A stretch of 64,000 nt of DNA from JAEUMY01 sp033764435 (GTDB lineage: Bacteria > Pseudomonadota > Gammaproteobacteria > Burkholderiales > Usitatibacteraceae): assembly GCA_033764435.1 (NCBI GenBank), contig JANRIX010000031.1, forward strand, positions 1 to 64,000, in the 5' to 3' direction. Within the stretch, counting starts at the first letter, position 1, and the number at the start of each line of letters is the position of its first letter. The notes under the pieces are model-generated. The model was given only the letters and a program-made list of their open reading frames with translations. It was not told where the DNA came from and did no database searches. The translations under genes were made by a program, and so were the position numbers. Positions 15,997-25,099 of this stretch are shown piece after piece.

Positions 15997-18828
15997 TCAG
16001 GGTTGGGCGTCCTGCTTCTGGGTTTCGACGAACACCAGCGGTTCATTGCTGACGATCGTCTGCCGTCTTGGCCGCGGCGTCGTGCGACGCACAGGTTCCG
16101 GCAGCACCTGCAGGGCGGGTGCCGCAGTGTCTCCGCGCGTTTCCACCGAGACCAGCGGTTCGGACGCGGTATCGGGGCCGCCAGCGTACTTCTTGCGCGG
16201 GCGCGGGGTGGTGCGCAGCGGACCCGCATCCGGAATCTGATCGATCTGCGCGCCCGTCAGGGTCGAGCCAAATGACTGCGCAGCGGACGGGGCGGGCGCT
16301 GCTGCAATTGCGACTACCTCGTTTGAATCTGCGATCGCTTGCGACGGAACCGCAGGCTGCTCCGCTGCGTCACCAGCGGGCGTCGGAATGTCGACCGGTG
16401 CGACGGACGCCGGGGCGGCTACGACTTCCGTGATCACGGGTGCCTGCTCAGGCAGGGGAGGAGGCGTCATTGCGGCCGCGTCCTGCGATGCGGGCAGCGG
16501 TGCGGGTTGCTGGTCTTCGACCGGTGCCAACGGCGCGCGTTGGACCTGGAACTCGGCTGCGTCACTCAGGTTGGGAGTCCCCGAATCCTGCTTGCCGGAA
16601 TCCTGCGTGTTCATGGGGCGGTTCTGACCCTCTCCATTCTCTCCGCGATCGCGGCCGCCACGGCCGCGACGGCGACGACCGCGACCCTCGCGGCCCTCTC
16701 CATCACGTTCGGCGGTTTCGGCAGGCTTGGCCTCCAATGCGGGTTTGTTCTGTGGCTTTGGTTTCTGAGCGTTTGCGGGTGCGGATTGACCCTGAGCTCC
16801 CGGGCTGCCCGCAGCCGGCTGGGACGCCGCATTGGCCTGCTGGGTGTTGGACCCATCAGGGCGGCCGCCGTCGCGACGGTTGCGGTCTTCGCGCTGGCGG
16901 CGTTCCCCACCGCGGTCGGGCCGCTCGCTGCGCTCCGTGCGTTCACCACGGTCACCCTTCTCGTTCCGATCACGACCGCCGCGTCCGTTGCGATCATCGC
17001 GCTTGCGGTCGCGACGTCCTTCGCGACCATCGCGATCTTCGCGTGCGCTTCGTTCGGGCTTGGCTGCTGGCTGAGGCACTGCCGGGGCAGGCTCTGAGGC
17101 AAAGATGGACATGAAGCGGCGCCACAGGCTGGGCTTGGGCGCAGCTGCGGATTGCAGAACGGGTGCGGCGGCAGGCGCCACAGCCCGCGGCTCGGGTTCG
17201 GCAACCATGGGTGCGGGCTGGGCGGGCGTGATGCCCTTGACCACCGGCTCCGGTTTGGGCGGACGATTGTCCGGCACCGCGCTGGGCACCGTGACCTTCA
17301 GCTCCTGCACCGGCTTGTTCACCAGCTCGTAGCTGGGGGCCGTGCTGTCGAGCTTCTCCGAGTCGTGACGCAGACGCTCGACTTCATAGTTGGGTGTGGT
17401 GAGGTGAATGTTCGGGATGAGCACCACATCCACCTTGAAGCGCATTTCGATTTTGTGGATGTCCTCGCGCTTCTCGTTGAGCAGGAAGGTTGCGACATCT
17501 ACCGGTACCTGTGCGTGCACGGCGGCTGTGCTGTCCTTCATCGCCTCCTCCTGCAGGATGCGCAGGATGTGCAGTGCCGAGGACGAGGTGTCACGGATGT
17601 GACCGGTGCCGCCGCAACGGGGGCAAGGGATGTTGGACTCGGACAGCGCGGGCTGCAGGCGCTGGCGGGACAGTTCAAGCAGGCCGAAGCGGGAGATCTT
17701 GCCGGTCTGCACGCGGGCGCGGTCATAACGCAGGGCGTCGCGCAGTCGGTTCTCCACTTCGCGCTGATTCTTGGCCGACTCCATGTCGATGAAGTCGATG
17801 ACGACCAGTCCGCCCAGGTCGCGCAGGCGGAGCTGGCGGGCGATCTCGTCCGCAGCTTCCAGGTTGGTGCGGGTTGCGGTTTCCTCGATGTCATGGCCTT
17901 TGGTGGCGCGGGCAGAGTTGACGTCGATGGATACCAGCGCTTCCGTATGGTCGATGACGATCGCGCCTCCGGAGGGCAGGGTGACGTCGCGGCGGTATGC
18001 GGTTTCGATCTGATGCTCGATCTGGAAGCGTGAGAACAGCGGCACGTCATCCTTGTAGAGCTTGACCTTGTTCACGTTGGCTGGCATGACCGTGGACATG
18101 AACGACTGGGCCTGCTCGAAGATCTCCTGCGTGTCGATCAGGATCTCGCCAATGTCAGGCTGGAACAGGTCGCGGATGGCACGCACGACCAGACTTGATT
18201 CAAGATAGATCAACTCTGGCGCCTTCACTTCCTTGCCGGCGCCATCGATGGCTTCCCAGAGCTGCAGCAGGTAATTCATGTCCCAGCGAAGTTCCTCGAC
18301 GCCGCGCCCGATTCCGGCCGTGCGCGCAATCAGGGACATGCCTTCCGGGATTTCCAACTGGTCCATGATCTCGCGCAGTTCCGCGCGATCATCACCTTCC
18401 ACCCGGCGCGAAACGCCGCCGCCGCGCGGATTGTTCGGCATGAGCACCAGATAGCGACCTGCCAGCGAAATGTACGTCGTGAGTGCCGCGCCCTTGTTGC
18501 CACGTTCGTCCTTCTCGACCTGGACCAGGATTTCCTGGCCCACGCGCAGGCTCTGTGCGATCTTGGAGCGGGAGCCTTCGCCGTCCTCGTTGACGATGTA
18601 GTTGCGGGCGATTTCCTTGAACGGCAGGAAACCATGGCGCTCGGCGCCGTAGTCGACGAAAACTGCTTCGAGACTGGGCTCGACCCTGGTGATCGCGCCC
18701 TTGTAGATATTGCTTTTGCGTTGTTCCTGACCGGCGTGCTCGATGTCGAGATCGATGAGCTTTTGACCGTCGACGATGGCGACCCTGAGCTCTTCAGCCT
18801 GGGTCGCGTTGAACAGCATGCGCTTCAT
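15997..18828 (-). CDS. rne: Ribonuclease E
   Basis: Essential endoribonuclease that starts mRNA decay and processes rRNA and tRNA; scaffold of the degradosome at the inner membrane. The start MKRMLFNATQAEELRVAIVDG is the family N-terminus (an upstream extension to 18900 is rejected). The S1 domain is at about residues 35-125, the catalytic DNase I-like region contains VVIDFIDMESAKNQREVE, and the Zn-link is CPRCGGTG. The C-terminal half (from about residue 520) is disordered: an Arg-rich stretch (REDRDGREGRRDRKRDDRN), then Pro/Ala-rich sequence. Near the end two copies of a TTPRPR(K/R)-x-EPLV(S/F)VET module occur about 40 residues apart, possibly short binding motifs for partner proteins. 943 residues. 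Divergent from rluC, as in E. coli. Confidence 0.96.
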   Translation of the reverse strand: MKRMLFNATQAEELRVAIVDGQKLIDLDIEHAGQEQRKSNIYKGAITRVEPSLEAVFVDYGAERHGFLPFKEIARNYIVNEDGEGSRSKIAQSLRVGQEILVQVEKDERGNKGAALTTYISLAGRYLVLMPNNPRGGGVSRRVEGDDRAELREIMDQLEIPEGMSLIARTAGIGRGVEELRWDMNYLLQLWEAIDGAGKEVKAPELIYLESSLVVRAIRDLFQPDIGEILIDTQEIFEQAQSFMSTVMPANVNKVKLYKDDVPLFSRFQIEHQIETAYRRDVTLPSGGAIVIDHTEALVSIDVNSARATKGHDIEETATRTNLEAADEIARQLRLRDLGGLVVIDFIDMESAKNQREVENRLRDALRYDRARVQTGKISRFGLLELSRQRLQPALSESNIPCPRCGGTGHIRDTSSSALHILRILQEEAMKDSTAAVHAQVPVDVATFLLNEKREDIHKIEMRFKVDVVLIPNIHLTTPNYEVERLRHDSEKLDSTAPSYELVNKPVQELKVTVPSAVPDNRPPKPEPVVKGITPAQPAPMVAEPEPRAVAPAAAPVLQSAAAPKPSLWRRFMSIFASEPAPAVPQPAAKPERSAREDRDGREGRRDRKRDDRNGRGGRDRNEKGDRGERTERSERPDRGGERRQREDRNRRDGGRPDGSNTQQANAASQPAAGSPGAQGQSAPANAQKPKPQNKPALEAKPAETAERDGEGREGRGRRRRGRGGRDRGENGEGQNRPMNTQDSGKQDSGTPNLSDAAEFQVQRAPLAPVEDQQPAPLPASQDAAAMTPPPLPEQAPVITEVVAAPASVAPVDIPTPAGDAAEQPAVPSQAIADSNEVVAIAAAPAPSAAQSFGSTLTGAQIDQIPDAGPLRTTPRPRKKYAGGPDTASEPLVSVETRGDTAAPALQVLPEPVRRTTPRPRRQTIVSNEPLVFVETQKQDAQP

Positions 18829-19441
18829 GGTGGCATCTTTCCCGCAGCGTGCAACGGTCCGTCTGGCAGACGGCGCGGGAAGGCGGATGATGCCGGGCAC
18901 CTGCGTGCCACGGCGATGCGTGGCTCAGGTGCTGCGGTAAGACAACAGGTCCGTGGGGATCTTTGTACTGACGCGTTTCACGAGAGTTTGCGGCCTTGCT
19001 TTCGCGGGACTTAATCGTCCCGTCGGGTTGAATCATCCTGAACATTGCCCCGACTTCGCCGGGTCAATGAAAAACCTTCCGGTGTTGCGTACTGCGACTT
19101 CATGGGTGCCACTACTCGATGCCGGCGAGTGGCTTAACCGGTCGTCTCCCGCATGCTGGGCCGGGAAGCGCTGACAGCGAATGAAACTGCGCTGAAGGGT
19201 GCTGGCGATGGATGTGCGGACCAGGTCCGGTAATCGCGCTGACCCCGCTTCGGGGCAAGAATGCCGGTGATTGAAAGGCTCGCCGGGGCGGGAGGGATCG
19301 CGGCCTCATGTCATCAGTGACGTACGGCCTGCTCGCCATTCCGTCCTCTCCGTAGCAAAGAATTACTGCGAATATTCGGAGAGGCTTTCAAATCAACGAG
19401 TTGCCAGTATATCCTAGCGACCTTGCCAGGGCAATCACGCC
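18829..19441. other. rne-rluC intergenic region with long rne leader
   Basis: About 610 bp without a supported gene. With the promoter at 19406-19434, rne mRNA would have a leader of roughly 570 nt. In E. coli a structured 361-nt rne leader mediates feedback by RNase E itself; a similar role is likely here, though I did not fold it. A one-mismatch palindrome (GCGAATATTCGG, 19368-19379) sits about 20-30 nt downstream of the predicted rne start site. Confidence 0.6.
19406..19434 (-). promoter_or_regulatory. Probable rne promoter
   Basis: On the minus strand TTGCCC (19434-19429), a 17-bp spacer, then TATACT (19411-19406). Spacing is ideal and the boxes match 4/6 and 5/6. Confidence 0.6.
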
Positions 19442-20482
19442 GTGGTTGTCTCTCAATGTGCCGCATCCGTGTCATTGCCCAACAAAACCCGCGAGACCCG
19501 CCTAGCCCTGCCACCAGTCCGTGAATCCGCCCAAGTACGGACGGTGACCGTCCTGCCTGACGAAGCGGGGCAGCGAATCGACAACTACCTTCTGCGCGAA
19601 CTGAAGGGTGTCCCCAAGAGCCACGTCTATCGAATCCTGCGATCGGGCGAAGTGCGAGTGAACAGCGGACGGATTGATGCAGCCTACCGGCTGGCTGATG
19701 GCGATGTCATTCGTATTCCTCCGGTCCGTGTGGCTGCCCGGCCCGCGTCGGCCCGGGTCCGCATTCCCGAAGGCACTACGCTTAAGCCGCATATCCTGTT
19801 TGAGGATGACGCCATCATTGCGTTGGCCAAGCCATCCGGTCTGGCTGTGCACGGTGGAAGTGGTGTCAGCCTGGGGGTCATCGAACTGCTCAGGCGCGAA
19901 TATTCGCAATTGAAGTTTCTGGAACTCGCGCATCGTCTTGATCGCGAAACCTCTGGCATCCTCCTTGTGGCGAAGAAGCGGTCCGCACTGACGGGCCTGC
20001 ACGCCGCTTTGCGCGATGGCGGGATGGAGAAACACTACCTTGCACTCGCCGCAGGTCGTTGGCAGGGCGGAAGGCGGCATGTGAAAGTCTCGTTACGCAA
20101 ATTTCTGACCGAGGACGGTGAAAGGCGTGTGTCCCCGGATGCAGCGGGCCAGGTCGCGCATTCAATCTTTACGCCGCAGCGTCAGTTTCAGGATGCCGTA
20201 CTGCTGGATGCCGAGATCCGCACAGGGCGCACCCACCAGATCAGGGTTCATCTTGCGCACGAAGGGCATCCCATTCTCGGGGATGCGAAATACGGGGACT
20301 TCGCCCGAAACAGAGAGGTCGCCAAAACCGGCCTGAAGCGCATGTTCCTGCATGCGCATACGCTTGCCCTCAGTCATCCGATTTCCGGTGAGCGACTCGA
20401 GCTGCGGTGTCCCTTGCCAGCTGATCTGTCCGGCTACCTCTCGCTGCTGGAAAAGAAGGAGAAAGCCGTTGCGGCGATTTGA
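19442..20482 (+). CDS. rluC: 23S rRNA pseudouridine synthase RluC
   Basis: Converts uridines 955, 2504 and 2580 (E. coli numbering) of 23S rRNA to pseudouridine. An N-terminal S4 RNA-binding domain (GQRIDNYLLRELKGVPKSHVYRILRSGEVRVN) precedes the RluA-type catalytic domain with HRLDRETSGILLVAKK, whose Asp is the nucleophile, and GRTHQIRVHLAHEGHPILGD. The frame opens at GTG 19442, but a later GTG near 19520-19545 is equally possible because the first 35 residues are not conserved in kind. Divergence from rne is the classic context. Its 3' end overlaps the next gene by 14 bp, so rluC, the phosphatase and the Rieske gene form one operon. Confidence 0.93.
   Translation: MVVSQCAASVSLPNKTRETRLALPPVRESAQVRTVTVLPDEAGQRIDNYLLRELKGVPKSHVYRILRSGEVRVNSGRIDAAYRLADGDVIRIPPVRVAARPASARVRIPEGTTLKPHILFEDDAIIALAKPSGLAVHGGSGVSLGVIELLRREYSQLKFLELAHRLDRETSGILLVAKKRSALTGLHAALRDGGMEKHYLALAAGRWQGGRRHVKVSLRKFLTEDGERRVSPDAAGQVAHSIFTPQRQFQDAVLLDAEIRTGRTHQIRVHLAHEGHPILGDAKYGDFARNREVAKTGLKRMFLHAHTLALSHPISGERLELRCPLPADLSGYLSLLEKKEKAVAAI
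19896..19907. repeat. GCGAATATTCGC palindrome inside rluC
   Basis: Exact copy in frame 3 (RREYSQ). It is followed by the longest gap in the window (8.4 kb) before the next exact copy. Confidence 0.95.
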
Positions 20483-21122
20483 ACTCATCGTGTTCGACTG
20501 GGACGGAACGCTGATGGATTCCACCGGCCTTATCGCGCACTGCATACGCACTGCAGCGATCGAGCTCGGACTGCCAGAGCCGGATGAGTCGGCCGCAAAA
20601 TTCGTGATCGGTCTTGGTCTGCAGGACGCGACAGCCCATCTCTTCCCCAGACTGAGCGATGCGGAAAGGTTGGAATTTGCCCTCCGCTTTCGCCACCATT
20701 ACGTCGTCCGCGACCATGAGGCGCCACTTTACGATGGCGTTACCGACATGCTCAAGGCGCTCAAACGTGACGATCGATTCATGGCCATTGCGACCGGCAA
20801 GCCTCGCGCCGGCCTCGACCGCGCGTTGGTGCACACTGGCTTGAAGGCCTATTTCGATTTCACCCGTTGTGCCGATGAGGGTTTTCCCAAGCCCCATCCG
20901 GACATGCTTGAGCGGCTGATGGACTTCTGCGCCGTGGACAGGGAGAGGGTGCTCATGATTGGAGATACAACGCATGATCTTTTGCTGGCTGCCAACGCCG
21001 GCGTTCGGGCAATTGCGGTCAATTATGGCGCGCATCCGATGGACGCTCTGCAGGCCCACGCGCCAATGCTCGTCGCCCAATCCGTTCAGGAGCTGCATGA
21101 ATGGCTGATCACGAACGCGTAG
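20469..21122 (+). CDS. HAD-superfamily phosphatase (phosphoglycolate phosphatase-like)
   Basis: All four HAD motifs are present: DWDGTLMDS (nucleophile and acid Asp), ATGKPRAG (Thr), PKPHPDML (Lys), and IGDTTHDLLLAANAG (acidic). The cap is the small alpha-helical type of subfamily IA. Start chosen is TTG 20469, with AAGGAG 8 bp upstream and only a 14-bp overlap with rluC; the longer frame from 20352 would overlap rluC by 130 bp and lacks homology-like sequence. 217 residues. Genes of this type follow rluC in many betaproteobacteria; the substrate is unknown, and Gph-like or nucleotidase activity is possible. Confidence 0.88.
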   Translation: MRRFELIVFDWDGTLMDSTGLIAHCIRTAAIELGLPEPDESAAKFVIGLGLQDATAHLFPRLSDAERLEFALRFRHHYVVRDHEAPLYDGVTDMLKALKRDDRFMAIATGKPRAGLDRALVHTGLKAYFDFTRCADEGFPKPHPDMLERLMDFCAVDRERVLMIGDTTHDLLLAANAGVRAIAVNYGAHPMDALQAHAPMLVAQSVQELHEWLITNA

Positions 21123-21469
21123 TGTGCGAATCTGCCGCGCTGATCGAGGGTGGACGTGGCATGCGATTCGATCTAGTTACTGCAGCGAGAATTGTTCCCT
21201 GCTTCGCCGTGCGCTTTGATGGACGGGCACTAGCCTACGTCAACAGTTGCCCGCACCGCGGCACTGAACTCGACTGGCAGTTGGGGGAATTCTTCGATGA
21301 ATCTGGTCTATACTTGATTTGCGCGACGCATGGTGCGGCTTTTGATCCGTCCTCCGGGCATTGTGTATCCGGACCCTGTGCAGGTGAAAGACTCTTCCCT
21401 GTCCCTGTTCGAGAGGAATGCGGGCGCGTTGTGATCCAATCAGACATCGGGTCGGTTCAATCCGCCTGA
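21101..21469 (+). CDS. Rieske [2Fe-2S] domain protein
   Basis: A stand-alone 122-residue ferredoxin-like Rieske protein. Cluster ligands are Cys50 and His52 (CPHRGTELDW) and Cys74 and His77 (CATHGAAFDPSSGHC). It overlaps the phosphatase gene by 22 bp. Without an oxygenase partner nearby it probably serves as an electron carrier or a redox sensor; that is inference. Confidence 0.9.
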   Translation: MADHERVVCESAALIEGGRGMRFDLVTAARIVPCFAVRFDGRALAYVNSCPHRGTELDWQLGEFFDESGLYLICATHGAAFDPSSGHCVSGPCAGERLFPVPVREECGRVVIQSDIGSVQSA

Positions 21470-21482
21470 GGACCACCCATAG

Positions 21483-24335
21483 ATGGCGCCCATGGCAACG
21501 GACAGATCCAGCAAGCAGGGCAGGAGCCTCCGATTTCACCTCGTGGTGGTGATGGTTCTGCTGACGCTCGGCGTGGAGTTGATGCTGGGTATCACTGCGG
21601 TGAGATTGGCCGACGGGCTGGGATTGTCGGATGGTGAACGCACCGCGTTTCTGATCCAGGTTGTCGCTTGGTCGCTCGGTGCCGTGCTGCTCACCGGACT
21701 TGCCGGCGTCTTGCTCGGACGCAAACTGGTTGAGCCCATTTCCCGCCTGAATGGCAAGCTGCGAGAAGGCAATCTGCTGGAATTCCGTCGTGACCCGGCT
21801 GAGTTCGCAGAGTTCTCCGAAGTCGACCAACTTGCCGGCACCATGGATGAGCTGGCGTCAATTCTTCGTGCGCGGGATCAGGAGCTGGCCGCGAGCGAGG
21901 AAAAGTTTCGTGAAACGTTTGATCTGGTTGAAATCGGCTTGGCGCACCTTGATGCAAATGGAACGTTTCTTCGCGTGAATCGCAGGCTGGTCGAGATGCT
22001 CGGCTACGGCGCTGCGGATCTGATTGGTAAGCCTTTCCGAACTATTTTTCACCCGGAGGAGCGGGCGATCCTGGATTCGGTGCCCGGTGCTGCAGCGATC
22101 TCGGGAATCGCGCCAGGATCCCGCGAGCAACGCTACGTGCGCAAGGATGGCACCACGCTTTGGGCGCGTCGCTCGACGGTATTCATCAATGATGAGTCTA
22201 GCGCTGCCAAGTACGCGTTGACTGCGATCGAGGATGTTTCGCAATACCACGCCAATCAGGAAACGCTACGCACGCTCAATGAGTCGTTGCGAGCGATTGT
22301 CGAGAATTCTCCGTTGGCAATTTACTCGATCACGCCAGGCGGAATTGTCACCCTTTGGAATCCTGCGGCAGAGCGCTTGTTCGATCTGAAGGAGGCAGAC
22401 GTCCTGGGCAGGCCATCTCCTTTGGCGATGACAGACCTTGAGCAGACCACGCTGGCGATTCGCAAGCGCGTGCTGTCCGGCGAAACGGTTCATCACGTTG
22501 AGATCGAGCATGGAACAGAAACCCGCCGCACCAGCATCAGCTTGTCTGCTGCTCCACTCAGAAGTGGTGACGGCAAGATCATCGGGGTGTTGGTCACCTG
22601 TGCAGATATCACTGGCCTGAAGACGGTAGAGCGCGCGCTGGAGGCCAGTGAGGCCCGTTTTCGTGCGCTGTCAGAGAGCGCGATGGACATTGTCACCGTC
22701 GTCGATGCCGAGGGTGTCATCCTCTATCAGAGTCCATCGGTCAGACATCTGCTGGGCGTGGACCCCGAAAGCATGATCGGTCTGAATCAGTTCGACATCA
22801 TCCATCGTGATGATTCGCCAGCGATTCGTGATCGATTCAAGGAACTGATCACCAAGGGCATGCTTGACCGCCCCGTCGAGTTCAGGGTGCGACATGCGGA
22901 TGGAACCTGGCGCACGTTGGAGTCGATCGGCAAGAACTGTCTTGACGTGCCAGCGATTCGCGGCATCATCGTCAATACGCGTGACGTCAGCGAGCGCCGT
23001 GCCATCCAGCAGCGCATTCAGCATCTGGCCTATCACGACGCCTTGACCAGCTTGCCGAACCGTTCGTTGCTGCAGGATCGCGTTGCGCAAGCCATCAGTC
23101 GGGCTGATCGTAGCGGCAAGCGACTGGCGGTCATGTTCATCGATATCGACAACTTCAAGAATATCAACGATACGCTGGGTCATGATGTTGGAGACGAGCT
23201 TCTGCGTGAAGTGGCCCGTCGACTGAGCGCTTCAGTGCGCGCACACGACACCATAGCCCGACAGGGTGGGGATGAATTCATCGTACTGCTCGAAGAGCTT
23301 GAGGGACAGGCTGGCGCCGCGCGGGTGGCGCAGAAGATTCTGGATGCCCTTCGCTCCGCATTTGACCTTAGCGGTTCCAATCAGCACGTTTCCGGGTCGA
23401 TTGGCATTGCCCTTTTTCCGGATGACGGCAAGGACTCGCAGACGCTGATGAAGAACGCCGATACTGCGATGTTTCACAGCAAGGCGCAAGGAAAGAACAC
23501 CTATCACTTCTTTACCAGCAACATGAATATCGCTGTGAAGCGCAGGGCGATGCTGGAAAGCAGCCTTCGCGCAGCGGTGAAAGACGGTGATTTTCTGCTC
23601 CACTATCAGCCACAGGTCGATCTCACCACTGGCCGCGTTGTTGCAGTCGAGGCCCTGGTGCGCTGGAACAATCAATCGGGTGGCATCGTCATGCCTGGCG
23701 ATTTCATTCCGCTTGCGGAGGAAACTGGTCTCATCAACGAGATCGGCGAGTGGGTGATGAGAGAGGGCTGCATGCAAGCCCGGCGCTGGCAGGCAGCGGG
23801 CATCGCGCCAGAGAGAATCGCGATCAATCTCTCGGCTCGCCAGCTCGGCGACAGCGGATTTCTGGCAATGGTCCAACGAGTGCTTAGTGACACCGGATTG
23901 TCGCCCAATTGCCTGGAGCTTGAGATCACCGAAAGCCAGGTCATGAAGCAGGCCGAGGGCAGCATCCAGCTCTTGAATGAGCTTTCAGGAATGGGCATTC
24001 ATCTTGCTGTCGATGATTTTGGTACCGGCTACTCAAGTCTTTCGTATCTCAAACGATTGCCGATCTCCAAGCTGAAGATCGACCAGTCTTTCGTGCGAGA
24101 TATCACTGTGGACCCCAACGATACTGCCATCGTCGTTGCGATCATCAGCATGGCACGCAGCCTCGACCTGGAGATCATCGCCGAGGGAATCGAGACGCTG
24201 GGTCAGCTGAATCTGCTCCGGGCAAAGGGCTGCGCGATCGGGCAGGGCTATTACTTCTCGATGCCGCTGGGCGAGTCAGAGTTGGAGCCCGTGCTGCGGC
24301 GGGGGGCGATTGCCGCAGAGGCCCAATTCGTCTGA
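21483..24335 (+). CDS. Membrane HAMP-PAS-GGDEF-EAL protein
   Basis: A 950-residue c-di-GMP enzyme. Two N-terminal transmembrane helices (about residues 17-40 and 55-80) bracket a short periplasmic loop, then a HAMP-like segment (GRKLVEPISRLNGKLREGN). Three PAS/PAC units follow to about residue 515. The GGDEF domain has the intact motif RQGGDEFIVLLEEL, and the EAL domain the intact VEALVRWNN and DDFGTGYSSLSYLKRLP, so both activities are possible. It lies 13 bp after the Rieske gene and probably in its operon. In related genomes, from memory, an S49 peptidase occupies this slot; here it is absent. No exact palindrome copy lies in this gene. Confidence 0.92.
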   Translation: MAPMATDRSSKQGRSLRFHLVVVMVLLTLGVELMLGITAVRLADGLGLSDGERTAFLIQVVAWSLGAVLLTGLAGVLLGRKLVEPISRLNGKLREGNLLEFRRDPAEFAEFSEVDQLAGTMDELASILRARDQELAASEEKFRETFDLVEIGLAHLDANGTFLRVNRRLVEMLGYGAADLIGKPFRTIFHPEERAILDSVPGAAAISGIAPGSREQRYVRKDGTTLWARRSTVFINDESSAAKYALTAIEDVSQYHANQETLRTLNESLRAIVENSPLAIYSITPGGIVTLWNPAAERLFDLKEADVLGRPSPLAMTDLEQTTLAIRKRVLSGETVHHVEIEHGTETRRTSISLSAAPLRSGDGKIIGVLVTCADITGLKTVERALEASEARFRALSESAMDIVTVVDAEGVILYQSPSVRHLLGVDPESMIGLNQFDIIHRDDSPAIRDRFKELITKGMLDRPVEFRVRHADGTWRTLESIGKNCLDVPAIRGIIVNTRDVSERRAIQQRIQHLAYHDALTSLPNRSLLQDRVAQAISRADRSGKRLAVMFIDIDNFKNINDTLGHDVGDELLREVARRLSASVRAHDTIARQGGDEFIVLLEELEGQAGAARVAQKILDALRSAFDLSGSNQHVSGSIGIALFPDDGKDSQTLMKNADTAMFHSKAQGKNTYHFFTSNMNIAVKRRAMLESSLRAAVKDGDFLLHYQPQVDLTTGRVVAVEALVRWNNQSGGIVMPGDFIPLAEETGLINEIGEWVMREGCMQARRWQAAGIAPERIAINLSARQLGDSGFLAMVQRVLSDTGLSPNCLELEITESQVMKQAEGSIQLLNELSGMGIHLAVDDFGTGYSSLSYLKRLPISKLKIDQSFVRDITVDPNDTAIVVAIISMARSLDLEIIAEGIETLGQLNLLRAKGCAIGQGYYFSMPLGESELEPVLRRGAIAAEAQFV

Positions 24336-24378
24336 AGCGTTTGGTGGCGCGGATTACGCGCCAATTGGCATCGCTGAT

Positions 24379-25098
24379 TCAAGCCTGGAGCAGGAACACA
24401 GCGGGCCGCTTGTTCAGATCTGGTGCGGGCAGTTTCTTCCAATCCTCGATGCTTCGCGTGCGAAGGCTCTGTGATCCGCTGGTGAGATCAGCCGCTATGC
24501 ACAGGCGTGTTGTCGGTTTGCATGTGGCCAGCACGTCGGCAAACATTGCAGCGTTCCGGTAGGGCGTCTCGATAAACACCTGCGTCATGTCGGACTGCGC
24601 GGAGGCCCTTTCGATTTCTTTCAATGCGGCCACGCGAGAATTCCGTTCTGCCGGCAGATAGCCCTGAAAGCAGAAACGCTGACCATTCAGACCCGCACCC
24701 ATGAGGGCGAGAAGGATGGCCGAAGGGCCGACAAGTGGAATGACCTCCAGATTGTGGCGATGCGCCGCAGCAACCAGCGCTGCACCCGGGTCGGCAACGC
24801 CGGGTGCGCCAGCGTCCGAGAGCAGTCCGAGGTCGCGGCCTGCAAGCAACGGCGCCAGCAACGCCTCGACCTCATCGGGACGGGTATGCTCGTTGAGCGC
24901 GGCCATAACGATGGATTGCAGCGGGGCATCCGTCCCGCAGGCTTTCAGGAACGCTCGAGCAGTCTTGGCGTCTTCAACCACGAACTCCTTCAGTTCGCGA
25001 ATGACCGCCAGCGCCGCAGCGGGCAGGATGGCCGTCGGCTCGAACGGGGTCGTGAGGTTGCTCGGGATCAGATACAGTCGGCCGGTGTTCGCGTTCAT
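24379..25098 (-). CDS. SAM-dependent tetrapyrrole-methylase-family protein (RsmI-like)
   Basis: Starts MNANTGRLYLIPSNL at 25098 and is 239 residues long. Typical class III methyltransferase features are LLSDAGAPGVADPGAALVAAAH and PLVGPSAILLALMGAGLNGQRFCFQGYLP, as in RsmI, which methylates C1402 of 16S rRNA. It is shorter than RsmI and lacks its C-terminal helical extension, so it is a paralogous group often found before maf in betaproteobacteria; its true substrate is uncertain. Nearly overlaps maf (1-bp gap), so both are co-transcribed. Confidence 0.82.
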   Translation of the reverse strand: MNANTGRLYLIPSNLTTPFEPTAILPAAALAVIRELKEFVVEDAKTARAFLKACGTDAPLQSIVMAALNEHTRPDEVEALLAPLLAGRDLGLLSDAGAPGVADPGAALVAAAHRHNLEVIPLVGPSAILLALMGAGLNGQRFCFQGYLPAERNSRVAALKEIERASAQSDMTQVFIETPYRNAAMFADVLATCKPTTRLCIAADLTSGSQSLRTRSIEDWKKLPAPDLNKRPAVFLLQA

Positions 25099-25099
25099 C

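Noticed and set aside
16339..17114. Plus-strand open frames with membrane-like or Arg-rich sequence
   Set aside because: They mirror the Pro/Ala/Arg-rich tail of RNase E and have no start signals.
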